Below are positions 8,109-17,916 of a stretch of DNA of 46,614 nucleotides, piece by piece. Each line of letters begins with the position of its first letter. Position 1 is the first letter of the stretch. The notes below the pieces were generated by a model. It made no database searches and was not told the DNA's origin. It worked only from the letters and a program-made list of their open reading frames with translations. A program made the position numbers and the translations under genes. Source of the stretch: an uncultured Trichormus sp. (GTDB lineage: Bacteria > Cyanobacteriota > Cyanobacteriia > Cyanobacteriales > Nostocaceae); NCBI GenBank assembly GCA_936914905.1, contig CAKZGI010000329.1, forward strand, positions 1 to 46,614, in the 5' to 3' direction.

Positions 8109-8987
8109 TTAAAGATATTTATATAAAAGACCAATCACAACCTCTGGTATTTCGAGATGTGGTAGTATACCTGATTGGGCGATCACTTGAAAATCTCGAA
8201 TGGCACTTTTATTTAAACTTGCCAATCTTCGTCCTAATTTGATATTAGTAAATTGTGCCTCCTCACCCCAGAAAAATACAGTAGGAATTTTTAATTGCTG
8301 AATATATAAACTCAAATCAAAATAAAGATCACCCCGTAAAAATGCCAAAGCAGAAAACTTTGCATTAGGCCGTTGTGCAGAACTTAAATAAGCCTCTACC
8401 ATTTCTTGTGTCACTCGTTCCGGTTGAGAAAAAAGAAAGCTTTGTAAAAAATTGCTAACTGCAACTTCATTTTCAGCACCCAAAGCATAAATTAAATTAT
8501 CCACAAAAGGGATATTAATCACTGAAAGCGGTAATCTCCTTCCAGCACCTTGTCTAAAATCATCAAACCCAGAGGGAGAAACCAAAAACAAAGATTGGAA
8601 TAAATCAGGTTCAGTAATAGCTAAACGGATAGTAAAACCAGCAGTTAAAGAAGAAGCTATCACGGTCACAGGTTGATCACAAGTCTGGTGAATGAACTCA
8701 CTAATAGTAGTTAAATAATCTTGAATTTGATAATCTCGTACCGGATGATCAGACTCTCCCCAACCAATTAAATCTGGTGCTAAAATGCGATATTTCATCG
8801 CATAAGCTGGATAAACTTTAGACCATTCATAAGCAGATGCACCACCACCAAAATTATGCAGAAATAATAATGGTGGTAATTTTTCCAAAATATTCCAAGG
8901 TTCACTGATTTGCGTATAATAAACCATAGAACCTAAAGATGTTCTCATAACCTTACAACCAAAGGCAGGAGGTTGAAATTTCAGCAT
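8109..8987 (-). CDS. Alpha/beta hydrolase
   Basis: A 292-residue protein with an alpha/beta-hydrolase fold. The oxyanion strand is PLLFLHNFGGGASAYEWSKV, followed by RILAPDLIGWGESDHPV. The nucleophile elbow is VIASSLTAGF, in which Ser would be the nucleophile of an ASSLTAG elbow instead of the usual GxSxG. The acid lies near the FFWGEEAQF segment, and a late His is in SGILPHLEIPEVV. Related cyanobacterial proteins are annotated only as alpha/beta hydrolases, so the substrate is unknown. Its start lies only 18 bases from the next minus-strand gene's stop (HugZ-like), suggesting co-transcription. Confidence 0.82.
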   Translation of the reverse strand: MLKFQPPAFGCKVMRTSLGSMVYYTQISEPWNILEKLPPLLFLHNFGGGASAYEWSKVYPAYAMKYRILAPDLIGWGESDHPVRDYQIQDYLTTISEFIHQTCDQPVTVIASSLTAGFTIRLAITEPDLFQSLFLVSPSGFDDFRQGAGRRLPLSVINIPFVDNLIYALGAENEVAVSNFLQSFLFSQPERVTQEMVEAYLSSAQRPNAKFSALAFLRGDLYFDLSLYIQQLKIPTVFFWGEEAQFTNIKLGRRLASLNKSAIRDFQVIAQSGILPHLEIPEVVIGLLYKYL

Positions 8988-9005
8988 ATATATATTAATT
9001 AGGAA

Positions 9006-9506
9006 TTATGAAAGATTATCTTTAGTCACTGGTACAAGTTGCTGAAGATTATCATCATTATTATGGTAAATAAAACCAAAACCAATTACAAAATGTCCCT
9101 CAGTTGGAGTGAGTTGAAAAATTCTAAAATCTGGTAAACTGCGTAACATTTCAATAATTTCTCCAAACCGCGCTTGAAATTGTTCAACAATTTGATTCCA
9201 TTGTTCAGTTTCCCTCTCAATTAAAGTCGCTGTACAATCAAAACTCAAACGACGACGAGCGAAAATATTAGGAGTCTTCGCTTCATCATCAATAAATAAA
9301 ACACCCACATAAGGATGAGCCTGAATATTAGTAGTATGACTAGCTAAACCACTCACATAAATGTAAATATTTTTAGATTCATCCATTACAAAAGGAGTAT
9401 AACTAGCGTTAGGGATTCCTTGCGAGTTAACTGTACTAATAATGATACTGGCGAATTCTTGAGGAAAATTTTCATATTCAGCTTGAATTTTTTCAAATTG
9501 GCTCAT
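9006..9506 (-). CDS. HugZ-like / pyridoxamine 5'-phosphate oxidase-fold protein
   Basis: The reading frame extends to 9578, but the natural start is the internal ATG at 9504-9506 giving MSQFEKIQAEYENFPQEF, about 166 residues. The split-barrel PNPOx-like fold is suggested by SIIISTVNSQGIPNASYTPF, IYIYVSGLASHTTNIQAHPY and FARRRLSFDCTATL. HugZ-family members bind or degrade heme, and some only bind flavin. FRIFQLTPTEGHFVIGFG matches the C-terminal block where HugZ proteins contact heme. It probably forms an operon with the alpha/beta hydrolase just downstream. Heme activity is inference. The 24 residues before the chosen start look non-coding. Confidence 0.75.
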   Translation of the reverse strand: MSQFEKIQAEYENFPQEFASIIISTVNSQGIPNASYTPFVMDESKNIYIYVSGLASHTTNIQAHPYVGVLFIDDEAKTPNIFARRRLSFDCTATLIERETEQWNQIVEQFQARFGEIIEMLRSLPDFRIFQLTPTEGHFVIGFGFIYHNNDDNLQQLVPVTKDNLS

Positions 9507-9660
9507 AACAATGGCTTCATGTTGAGTTATTAAATTAATATAATATATATTTGATACTCTCAGATCCCCCACTTCCATATATTATTCCTGATTTAGGATA
9601 GCAATAATATAAAATTACTACAATAAGAATAGAATACACTAGAGTAGTAACGAGGTAATT

Positions 9661-11145
9661 GTGACTGAAGAAAATCGTTCTCCATGGGACTTATGCCGAT
9701 TCATCAAAGCCCTGACCTACTTTGAGGTATTTCCTATTGTAAACTGGGTACAAAAGTTATTTCAAGGTCGTCCTGGAAATCATCAAAACCCACCAAATGC
9801 GGGGAGGAAAATGGGTATAATTCTAGTAGCTGGTGCGACAGGTGGAGTTGGTAAACGAGTAGTAAAAAGATTACTAAACCAAGGTTATAAAGTGCGCTGC
9901 TTAGTCAGAGATATTGACAAAGCACGGTCAATTCTTGGTAATGAGTTTGACTTAGTAGTGGGAGACATTACCAAACCTGAAACCCTCAACAGCTTAGTTA
10001 TGAGTAATATCCAAGCAGTTGTTTGTTGTACAGCAGTGCGTGTTCAACCAGTAGAAGGAGATACACCTGATAGAGCTAAATATAATCAAGGTGTGAAATT
10101 TTATCTCCCAGAAATTGTCGGTGATACACCCGAAAATGTCGAATATAACGGAGTAAAAAACTTAGTAGAAGCAGCATTAAAATATCTACCAAACACAGGA
10201 GAAAAAGCAATATTTGACTTTACTCAATCATCACAAGAATTAAAAGACATTTGGGGTGCCTTGGATGATGTGGTCATGGGTGGTGTCAGTGTAAGCAATT
10301 TTCAAATCTTAGAAAAGACCGCTTTATTTGCTGGTAATGTTTCTACTGCTAGTTCAGGAGGTTTTGCTTCTGTCAGAACCAAGAATTTCTCACCAGCAAT
10401 TGATTTATCAGGTTATGCAGGTGTAAGATTGCGCGTCAAAGGTGACGGAAAACGTTATAAAATCTTTTTGCGAACAGAATCAATATGGGATGGTGTTGGT
10501 TACAGTTGTTCTTTCGATACTATAGCGAATACATGGATAGATATTACCATTCCCTTTGCAAATTTAATACCTGTATTTAGAGCTAAATCTGTTAAAGATT
10601 GTTCACCAATTGAACCTAGTAGAATTTGCTCTTTTCAATTAATGTTGAGTAAATTTGAATATGATGGAGCTTTAAATCCTAAGTTTAATACTGGTAGTTT
10701 TACATTAGAAATAGAATCGATCAAAGCTTATGGTGGTGAAACTTTACCCCAATTTGTTTTAGTTAGTTCTGCTGGTGTGACTCGTCCCGGAAGACCAGGA
10801 ATTAACTTAGATGAAGAACCTCCAACGGTAAGATTAAATGACCAATTGGGAGGAATTTTAACTTGGAAATTAAAAGGAGAAGATAGTTTAAGAGCCAGTG
10901 GAATTCCCTACATAATTATTAGACCCTGCGCCTTAACTGAGGCAGATGGAGGAAAAGAGTTAATATTTGAACAAGGGGATAATATCAGAGGGAAAATTAG
11001 CCGGAATGATATGGCGGAAATTTGCGTTCAATCTCTAAAACAACCAAAAGCACGTAATATAACTATGGAAGTAAAAGAGGGAGAGAATAATCCTAATTAT
11101 ATCAATTGGGAACATTTGTTTTCTAACTTAAAATCTGATCAATAA
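9661..11145 (+). CDS. NAD(P)-binding SDR/NmrA-like protein with embedded CIA30 domain
   Basis: A 494-residue protein with a GTG start preceded by a GAGG ribosome-binding site. Residues about 50-165 begin an atypical short-chain reductase Rossmann fold: ILVAGATGGVGKRVVKRLLN is the GxxGxxG dinucleotide motif. Residues about 180-360 match the CIA30 (complex I intermediate-associated protein 30) beta-sandwich: GALDDVVMGGVSVSNF, then SGYAGVRLRVKGDGKRYKIF. The rest completes the Rossmann domain (FVLVSSAGVTRPGRPGINLD, then IPYIIIRPCALTEADGGKEL). Mitochondrial CIA30/NDUFAF1 assists complex I assembly, so a role in NDH-1 or photosystem assembly is plausible. That role is inference. Reductases of the Ycf39/HCF173 type share this plan. 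No lesions are seen. Confidence 0.85.
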   Translation: MTEENRSPWDLCRFIKALTYFEVFPIVNWVQKLFQGRPGNHQNPPNAGRKMGIILVAGATGGVGKRVVKRLLNQGYKVRCLVRDIDKARSILGNEFDLVVGDITKPETLNSLVMSNIQAVVCCTAVRVQPVEGDTPDRAKYNQGVKFYLPEIVGDTPENVEYNGVKNLVEAALKYLPNTGEKAIFDFTQSSQELKDIWGALDDVVMGGVSVSNFQILEKTALFAGNVSTASSGGFASVRTKNFSPAIDLSGYAGVRLRVKGDGKRYKIFLRTESIWDGVGYSCSFDTIANTWIDITIPFANLIPVFRAKSVKDCSPIEPSRICSFQLMLSKFEYDGALNPKFNTGSFTLEIESIKAYGGETLPQFVLVSSAGVTRPGRPGINLDEEPPTVRLNDQLGGILTWKLKGEDSLRASGIPYIIIRPCALTEADGGKELIFEQGDNIRGKISRNDMAEICVQSLKQPKARNITMEVKEGENNPNYINWEHLFSNLKSDQ

Positions 11146-11172
11146 GTAAGACCTAAATACGCAGTCAATAAG

Positions 11173-11521
11173 ATGTTTAAAAATATTGTTTGCTGGTGTT
11201 TTGGTCATAATGCTGTGGAGTGGTATATTCTCTAATACCGCTTTGTCACAGCAGGTAGAGTTTCGGGTTAATAATCTAGAATCCAACTTGCATCGTTTGG
11301 AGTTGAGGTTAAACTAAATTGAGTTATTACTCAGTCAAAAACCTCAAACTCCATCATATATAATTACTCAGGCTTCTCCAAAACTACTAAGTTATACGAG
11401 AAATTTATCCCAATTAGAACGGGATAAAATGTTTGATAGATTATCAATTCTAGTGGTTGAATTAAAACAACAAGTTAATGATTTAGAAAAGCGGGTTATC
11501 AAACTGGAGTCGGGAAAATAA
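11173..11521 (+). pseudogene. Small secreted coiled-coil protein with nonsense codon
   Basis: A hydrophobic start (LFAGVLVIMLWSGIFSNTAL) is followed by the heptad-rich VEFRVNNLESNLHRLELRLN. A TAA at 11315-11317 (probably from CAA) is followed in the same frame by 68 more codons, including LSQLERDKMFDRLSILVVEL and QQVNDLEKRVIKLE, to a final TAA at 11519-11521. The most likely ATG (11173) is in the neighbouring frame, implying a second one-base lesion near 11190. The original product was probably a signal-peptide-bearing protein of about 115 residues forming a coiled coil, of unknown function. Confidence 0.6.
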
Positions 11522-11739
11522 GGATGATATAAATCTTTACTTAATAAAACCAGGTTATGACAATAAAAATCCCGAAAATCCTACTTCAGACAATAAATGC
11601 TATGATTAATAAATCACTACTTGATACCATATCAATACAAGTAATATAAGTTCGGTTGAAAAATAGAAACATATCCACAAACACCCTCCAAGCTTGTGGC
11701 AAAATTGATCAGAGTCCTCAAGAACTGATTATTCCCAGC

Positions 11740-14700
11740 ATGACCGCAACTATTCCCAATCTCCCCAGTCTCTACGAAGCCTTCTCCACAGAAGCCAAAT
11801 GGCAAAAATTCTGGGAAGAAAACCAAGTCTACAAGCCAGACCCGAATCACAAAGGTGAACCCTTCTGCGTCGTTATTCCACCACCAAACGTTACTGGCAG
11901 TTTACATATAGGTCACGCCTTTGAAAGTGCACTGATTGATACCCTTGTGCGCTACCATCGGATGAAGGGACGTAATACTCTATGGGTACCGGGAACAGAC
12001 CACGCGAGTATAGCAGTCCAAACAATTTTAGAAAAGCAACTCAAGTCTGAAGGTAAAACTCGCCATGATGTAGGTCGAGAAAAATTCCTGGAACGCGCCT
12101 GGCAATGGAAAAATGAATCTGGCGGGACAATTGTTAATCAATTACGCCGTTTGGGTGTTTCTGTGGACTGGTCACGGGAACGCTTCACCTTGGATGAAGG
12201 TTTCTCTAAAGCTGTTTTAGAAGCATTTATCCGCCTCTATGAAGAAGGATTAATTTACCGCAGTAACTATCTGGTTAACTGGTGTCCCGCTTCTCAGTCT
12301 GCGGTATCTGATTTAGAAGTCGAACTAAAAGAAGTAAATGGTAATCTTTGGTACTTCCGTTATCCCCTTAGCGATGGTTCTGGTTTTGTAGAAGTTGCGA
12401 CAACAAGACCAGAAACGATGTTGGGTGATACAGCAGTTGTGGTTAACCCTGGTGATGAACGGTATAAAGATTTAATTGGTAAAACCCTCACCTTACCCAT
12501 CATAAATCGGGAAATCCCGATTATTGGTGATGAGTTAGTTGACCCTGCTTTCGGTACAGGTTGTGTGAAAGTGACTCCTGCCCATGACCCCAATGATTTT
12601 GAAATCGGTAAGCGTCACAATTTGCCGTTTATCAATATTATGAACAAAGACGGCAAGCTGAACGAGAACGCCGGTGAGTTTGAAGGTCAAGACCGCTTCG
12701 TTGCTAGAAAAAATGTCATTGCCCGTTTAGAAGCTGATGGTGTACTGGTTAAAATAGAAGATTATAAACATACAGTACCTTATAGCGATCGCGGTAAAGT
12801 CCCCGTTGAACCCCTGCTTTCAACTCAGTGGTTTGTGAAAATTCGTCCCCTCGCTGACAAAACCCTGGAATTCCTTGACCAGCAAAATTCCCCTGAGTTT
12901 GTCCCCCAACGCTGGACTAAGGTCTATCGTGACTGGTTAGTAAATCTACGTGACTGGTGTATTTCCCGTCAACTTTGGTGGGGTCATCAAATCCCTGCTT
13001 GGTATGCTGTTAGTGAAACAGGTGGCGAAATTACCGACACCACACCCCATTTCGTCGCACGGAATGAAGCAGAAGCTTTAGAAAAAGCTAAATCACAATT
13101 TGGGGAAGAAGTTCTCTTAGAACAAGACCCCGATGTTTTAGACACTTGGTTTTCCTCTGGTTTATGGCCATTTTCAACTTTAGGTTGGCCAGAACAAACT
13201 CAGGATCTAGAAACTTACTATCCCACCACTACCTTAGTTACAGGCTTTGACATAATTTTTTTCTGGGTAGCAAGAATGACGATGATGGCAGGACATTTTA
13301 CGGGAAAAATGCCTTTCAAAACCGTTTATATTCATGGTTTAGTGAGGGATGAAAATAATCAGAAAATGTCAAAATCAGCAAATAATGGAATTGACCCATT
13401 ATTGTTGATTGATAAATATGGAACTGATGCCCTCCGTTATACTTTAGTGAAAGAAGTAGCGGGTGCTGGTCAAGATATTCGCTTAGAATATGACCGTGAA
13501 AAAGATGAATCAATATCTGTCGAAGCATCACGTAATTTCGCCAATAAATTATGGAATGCCGCTAGATTTGTAATGATGAATTTAGATGGACAAACTCCAG
13601 CACAATTGGGTAAATTTCCACTTACAGAACTTAGTGATAAATGGATTCTTTCCCGTTATCATCAACTAGTTAGACAGACAAATAATTACATTGATAGTAA
13701 CGGTTTAGGAGAAGCGGCTAAAGGACTTTATGAGTTCATTCGGGGTGATTTCTGTGATTGGTATATTGAATTAGTCAAATCCAGATTGCAAAAAGATGCA
13801 GATCCGGCATCTCGTAAAGTTGCCCAACAAATTCTTGCTGAAATATTGGAAGGAGTATTAAAGCTATTACATCCTTTTATGCCCCATATTACCGAAGAGA
13901 TTTGGCAAGCTCTCACCCAACAAACAGCTGAAAATCCTCAGGTTTTAGCTTTACAAAGCTATCCAGAAACGGATACAAATTTAATTGATTCTAGTTTAGA
14001 AGAACAGTTTGATTTGTTAATTGATACAATCCGCACCATTCGCAATTTACGCGCCGAGGCTGATGTTAAACCAGGAGTAAGAATTACTGCTAATTTGCAA
14101 AGTGAAAGCGATAAAGAAAGGCTAATTCTTACCACTGGACAGTATTACGTCAAAGATTTAGCTAAGGTAGAAACCTTAACTATCAATGCTCCGAAAACTA
14201 TTGTGGAAGAACCGAAAACTAACCCAATTTTTACCAGTCCTTATTGGCAAACTTTCAAAACTATTGCTTTAATTATTATTGTCTTGGTTTCCATCAGAAT
14301 CGCTATCTTTGTCGGAAATACAACTCTACGTCTACCAATTTTTGGGACGTTCTTTGAAACTTTGGGTTTGGGTTACGCTGGTTGGTTTTTTGTTCGCTAC
14401 TTACTAAATGCTAAAGCGAGACAAGAATTATTTACTAAATACTTCCCAGTGAAAGAAACATCAACAACAGCAGAAATAACACCAACACCAGAAAGAGAAA
14501 ATTCTATTTCTGGTGTTGTTGGTACAGTTCAGGTTGTAATTCCCTTGACTGGAGTAGTTGATATTGAAGTCTTACGTGCCAAACTAGAAAAAAGCTTGAA
14601 TAAAGTTGAAACGGAAGCTAAATCTTTAAGTGGAAGATTGAGTAATTCTAGCTTTGTAGATAAAGCACCTACAGATGTGGTACAAGCTACAAGAAATGCT

Positions 14701-14760
14701 TTAACAGAAGCCGAAAGACAAGCAGAAATTTTACGCGATCGCTTGCGTAGTCTTTTATAA
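11740..14760 (+). CDS. valS: Valyl-tRNA synthetase with inserted CAAD membrane domain
   Basis: A 1006-residue class I synthetase charging tRNA-Val. The HIGH motif (SLHIGHAFE) is at residues 56-59 and KMSKS at 542-546. The editing domain (CP1) is between them, including [19 protein letters not shown]. At about 828-905, between the anticodon-binding domain and the C-terminal tRNA-arm coiled coil (about 930-1006), lies a segment with two hydrophobic helices: [16 protein letters not shown] and [17 protein letters not shown]. This is the CAAD domain known to be appended to several synthetases in filamentous cyanobacteria and to tether them to thylakoids. An upstream TTG extension (11656) is possible, but [15 protein letters not shown] at 11740 matches the family start. 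Confidence 0.96.
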   Translation: MTATIPNLPSLYEAFSTEAKWQKFWEENQVYKPDPNHKGEPFCVVIPPPNVTGSLHIGHAFESALIDTLVRYHRMKGRNTLWVPGTDHASIAVQTILEKQLKSEGKTRHDVGREKFLERAWQWKNESGGTIVNQLRRLGVSVDWSRERFTLDEGFSKAVLEAFIRLYEEGLIYRSNYLVNWCPASQSAVSDLEVELKEVNGNLWYFRYPLSDGSGFVEVATTRPETMLGDTAVVVNPGDERYKDLIGKTLTLPIINREIPIIGDELVDPAFGTGCVKVTPAHDPNDFEIGKRHNLPFINIMNKDGKLNENAGEFEGQDRFVARKNVIARLEADGVLVKIEDYKHTVPYSDRGKVPVEPLLSTQWFVKIRPLADKTLEFLDQQNSPEFVPQRWTKVYRDWLVNLRDWCISRQLWWGHQIPAWYAVSETGGEITDTTPHFVARNEAEALEKAKSQFGEEVLLEQDPDVLDTWFSSGLWPFSTLGWPEQTQDLETYYPTTTLVTGFDIIFFWVARMTMMAGHFTGKMPFKTVYIHGLVRDENNQKMSKSANNGIDPLLLIDKYGTDALRYTLVKEVAGAGQDIRLEYDREKDESISVEASRNFANKLWNAARFVMMNLDGQTPAQLGKFPLTELSDKWILSRYHQLVRQTNNYIDSNGLGEAAKGLYEFIRGDFCDWYIELVKSRLQKDADPASRKVAQQILAEILEGVLKLLHPFMPHITEEIWQALTQQTAENPQVLALQSYPETDTNLIDSSLEEQFDLLIDTIRTIRNLRAEADVKPGVRITANLQSESDKERLILTTGQYYVKDLAKVETLTINAPKTIVEEPKTNPIFTSPYWQTFKTIALIIIVLVSIRIAIFVGNTTLRLPIFGTFFETLGLGYAGWFFVRYLLNAKARQELFTKYFPVKETSTTAEITPTPERENSISGVVGTVQVVIPLTGVVDIEVLRAKLEKSLNKVETEAKSLSGRLSNSSFVDKAPTDVVQATRNALTEAERQAEILRDRLRSLL

Positions 14761-14768
14761 CATAAACT

Positions 14769-14800
14769 CGACGGTTGACTCCTATCTGTTAACCGTCAAC
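14769..14800 (+). terminator. Hairpin after valS
   Basis: GACGGTT and AACCGTC form a 7-bp stem shortly after the valS stop. No T-run follows, so termination is only suggested. Confidence 0.35.
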
Positions 14801-14833
14801 TCACTCACAAGAAAACTTTTAACAGTCACAAAC

Positions 14834-14858
14834 AAATGATTAATGATTAATGATTAAT
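14834..14858. repeat. Tandem heptamer (AATGATT)
   Basis: Three exact tandem AATGATT units lie just upstream of the next gene. This is a short tandemly repeated element of the type common in Nostocales. Confidence 0.7.
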
Positions 14859-14874
14859 TACTAATAACAAAATC

Positions 14875-15306
14875 ATGAAATATCTAGCCCAAGTACATAA
14901 AACCAATTTAGATCACTATCAATTATGCCTATTGGCGCATCAGGAAAGTGAATATTTGTGGTCAACAATTTCTGAAGAGATATTTATTCCTTTAAAAATA
15001 GACAACAGCATGAACGAGAAAGTATTAGTGTTAGTTGCACTTTCTCCTACAGGTGAAATAGAAACAATTGAAGATGCTACCAAGTGGGTAATTTATTTAG
15101 TAGAAACTTACCTAACCGCTGGTATTACTCCAGAATTTTTACAACAGGAAGCAGATCAAGCAGAACATTGGCGACAATCTTTAACCTTGCAAAGCCAAGA
15201 TTTAGCACGTCGTAGTTTGGAATTAGAAGCCCGTCGGGAACAAATTCAAGCCCTAGAAGAAAGTCTCAACCGTGATAAAAATGGCCATCAAGAGGGTAAT
15301 TCATAA
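14875..15306 (+). CDS. Conserved hypothetical protein with C-terminal coiled coil
   Basis: A 143-residue protein that I do not recognise functionally. The N-terminal half (residues 1-85) looks globular, with SEYLWSTISEEIFIPLKIDN and a hydrophobic strand VLVLVALSPTGEIETIED. The C-terminal half (about 88-135) is a charged helix with heptad spacing: QQEADQAEHWRQSLTLQSQD, then RSLELEARREQIQALEESLN. There is no signal peptide or transmembrane segment. It follows valS on the same strand after 114 bases, and converges on the ABC1 kinase gene. Codon use is like its neighbours and the frame is intact, so it is probably a real cyanobacterial gene. Confidence 0.7.
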   Translation: MKYLAQVHKTNLDHYQLCLLAHQESEYLWSTISEEIFIPLKIDNSMNEKVLVLVALSPTGEIETIEDATKWVIYLVETYLTAGITPEFLQQEADQAEHWRQSLTLQSQDLARRSLELEARREQIQALEESLNRDKNGHQEGNS

Positions 15307-15344
15307 TTCGTAATGACTACCCAGTTACCAGTCACCAGTCCCCT

Positions 15345-17336
15345 TTACCCAATTTCTTCTGCTGCTAATAATTGTCTAATCAACTTGGCTAAAGCTTTCT
15401 GTGTAAAACGATGGGCAATTTGGGGCAACAAATTTTGTACTTTAGGATTCACAAAAATTTGCACTATTTGAGGAGCAAGTTTTACCGGATCAAAACCTCT
15501 AGTTTCTCGCAAAATCCCCACAATGCGTTTGATATGTTCTAAGGTTTGTTGTTGTTCAACTGTAGCCCCAGGAGTTTCACTAATAGCTGTTAATCCCACT
15601 CTTTCCCGCAACAGCGATGTAACACCATGTAAGGCATTTTTACTCATGGCATCGAGTCCATTTATAAACTCATCAACCAACCTGTCACGAATAAATGCAC
15701 CCCGTTGAGAAGATAAAAAGTCTATTCCCTGAGACACTACTAAATTAAAGTCGTAATCCTGATTACTACGGGCATTTGTTAACAAATTTTCTAAACGGTT
15801 CCACCGGAATTTACCATTTTTAAAAAGTAAATCTCGTAATGAAGTTCTTAATTCGTCTGCTGGGTCAGTTAAGAGGCGTTTAGAAACATAAGGATAAGCT
15901 TCACTGAGAACTTTAAAGTTAGGATCAATATAGATAGCAATCCCTTCCAATGTCACCAAAGAACGAATAATTAAAGCGTAATAAGGAGGAACGCGGAAAG
16001 GATACTCATACATTAATGCCGATAAATCATCTGTGATGCTTTTAATGTTTAATTCTGCTACACTTGCACCTTGAGCGTTAGCAAAAACTTTACCAAAGGC
16101 AGGAATAATTGGTGTTAAATCTGTTTCTGGAGAAAGAAACTCTAATTTCACATAATCTTGTGCTAAAGACTCAAAATCACGGTTGACAACGTGAACGATC
16201 GCCTCAATTAAACCATAACGCTGTGGTGGCCTAATCTCGCTCATCATGCCAAAGTCTAGATAAGCTAACTTACCATCAAAAGTAGCTAACAAATTACCAG
16301 GATGAGGGTCAGCATGGAAAAATCCATGTTCCAATAATTGACGCAAAGAACACTGCACACCCACTTCAATTAAATAGCGTGCATCTATTCCTAGTTCCTT
16401 AATTTCCCCGGTTTGAGTTAATTTAATCCCGTTAATCCACTCCATCGTTAAAACACGACGGTTGGTGTATTCCCAATAAATTTTGGGAACGTAGATATCT
16501 TGAATATGCCCGTATAATTCAAAAAAGCGTTCCGCATTTTCACCTTCATGGATATAATCCATTTCTTCAAAAATGCGATCGCCTAACTCATCCAAAATAC
16601 CAACTAAATCACTCCGTACGCGCTTCACCTTGCGTTGTACCCAACCAGCAAGGCGGCGTAAAATATACAAATCAATAGTAATTATCTCTCGTAAATCTGG
16701 GCGCTGTACCTTAATAGCCACCTCTTCCCCAGTTTTAAGCTTCCCCTTATATACCTGTCCCAAAGAAGCAGCAGCAATAGGTTCAGGTGAAACTTCCGCA
16801 TAAATTCCCTCTGGTTTAGCCCCCAGTTCCTCCTCAATAAACTTGTAGGCAATTTCATTCGGAAACGCTGGTAATTGGTCTTGCAGTCTAGTTAACTCCT
16901 CCAGATATACTGGTGGTACCAAATCAGGCCGAGTAGACAAAGCCTGTCCGATTTTAATATAAGCAGGTCCCAGCTTAGTCAACAACTCTCGCAGTTGAAT
17001 AGCCCGACGACGGTCATTTTTGACCTTAACACCCCGTTTATTATCCCACCACACACTGACAACATAAGACAAAGTTGGTTGCAGAACTTCTAAAATCCGG
17101 CGTAACACTTGTAAAAGTTTATTTTCATAGTGCGCCAGGATTTCTACAGGATCATAACGTAGTGTTTCCGGTTCAGCTTGTGTAGTTCTTAACATTGTGG
17201 GAGAATTGCTGACTAAGGCTTCTATCCCATTTTCAGGTACTACTTCAATAACCGACAACTTGCTGTTGCCACTGTCCTCCACACTCGATTGGGAACTAGG
17301 AGGCGTGAAACTCTTAACCATCATGAGGAAAGCCAC
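15345..17336 (-). CDS. ABC1/UbiB (ADCK) family atypical protein kinase
   Basis: A 663-residue protein. After a disordered N-terminus (about 1-70), the ABC1 domain shows the family-specific KxGQ motif (LGPAYIKIGQALSTRPDLVP), the Ala-rich loop AAASLGQVYKG, the catalytic Lys in VAIKVQRPDL, the HxDxHPGN block (FFHADPHPGNLLA) and the metal site YLDFGMMSEI. UbiB/ADCK proteins are unusual kinases/ATPases linked to quinone biosynthesis or lipid trafficking. In cyanobacteria and plastids they act in plastoquinone/tocopherol metabolism and photosynthetic stress. C-terminal hydrophobic helices may associate with membranes. Several close ATG codons (17336, 17324, 17321) make the exact start uncertain. 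Confidence 0.93.
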   Translation of the reverse strand: MAFLMMVKSFTPPSSQSSVEDSGNSKLSVIEVVPENGIEALVSNSPTMLRTTQAEPETLRYDPVEILAHYENKLLQVLRRILEVLQPTLSYVVSVWWDNKRGVKVKNDRRRAIQLRELLTKLGPAYIKIGQALSTRPDLVPPVYLEELTRLQDQLPAFPNEIAYKFIEEELGAKPEGIYAEVSPEPIAAASLGQVYKGKLKTGEEVAIKVQRPDLREIITIDLYILRRLAGWVQRKVKRVRSDLVGILDELGDRIFEEMDYIHEGENAERFFELYGHIQDIYVPKIYWEYTNRRVLTMEWINGIKLTQTGEIKELGIDARYLIEVGVQCSLRQLLEHGFFHADPHPGNLLATFDGKLAYLDFGMMSEIRPPQRYGLIEAIVHVVNRDFESLAQDYVKLEFLSPETDLTPIIPAFGKVFANAQGASVAELNIKSITDDLSALMYEYPFRVPPYYALIIRSLVTLEGIAIYIDPNFKVLSEAYPYVSKRLLTDPADELRTSLRDLLFKNGKFRWNRLENLLTNARSNQDYDFNLVVSQGIDFLSSQRGAFIRDRLVDEFINGLDAMSKNALHGVTSLLRERVGLTAISETPGATVEQQQTLEHIKRIVGILRETRGFDPVKLAPQIVQIFVNPKVQNLLPQIAHRFTQKALAKLIRQLLAAEEIG

Positions 17337-17487
17337 CAGTTAGATTAACGCTGTTAAGTATTGTAACAATATATTGCCATTTCAGCATATTCATAACAAG
17401 TTTGCACATTGAGGCAGGAGTCAGGAGTCAGGAGGAATAGATTATTCTCCCTCATTTCCCTCATCCTCCCCATTTCCCTATTACCTT

Positions 17488-17916
17488 TTATTGCTTCTTC
17501 TCAGGTGTAACCTTTGCCTCTACTTTCACACTTTTGACACCTTGGACTTCATTAACCAAAGCTTCCGCTTTTTTGAGTTCTTCCTCGGAAGTAGCAGCAC
17601 CTTGAAGGATAATTACACCTTCCTTATTCTCTACTTCCAACTTATTACTGGGTAAACCTGCCTTTAACTTTTTGCTAATTTCCGTTGTCAAATCGCTTGC
17701 AGGTTTAGCAGACCCCGGAGTAATTTTTGTAGTTGATTTTTCAGGGTGAGCAGTTTTTTCTGTAACTTGTGTTGTTTGAGATGCTGGTTTAACTGGTGCC
17801 AAAGTAGCTTCGGTTTTTGTAGCAGGAGTTTCTGAAGCAGTTTTACGAGCTTCTTGGCAACCAAAAACGGCAACGACTAAAATGCCACTAACAACGAAAG
17901 GAATGAGGTTTTTCAT
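17488..17916 (-). CDS. BON-domain lipoprotein
   Basis: A 142-residue protein. Residues 1-20 form a lipoprotein signal (MKNLIPFVVSGILVVAVFGC) with the lipobox Cys at residue 20. A Thr/Lys/Pro-rich linker (21-75) leads to a BON domain (about 80-138): ISKKLKAGLPSNKLEVENKE, then GVIILQGAATSEEELKKAEA and VKSVKVEAKVTPE. BON domains bind phospholipid or maintain envelope integrity, as in OsmY-type proteins. It is likely anchored on the periplasmic side of a membrane. It lies 151 bases downstream of the ABC1 kinase gene's start, on the same strand. Confidence 0.85.
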   Translation of the reverse strand: MKNLIPFVVSGILVVAVFGCQEARKTASETPATKTEATLAPVKPASQTTQVTEKTAHPEKSTTKITPGSAKPASDLTTEISKKLKAGLPSNKLEVENKEGVIILQGAATSEEELKKAEALVNEVQGVKSVKVEAKVTPEKKQ

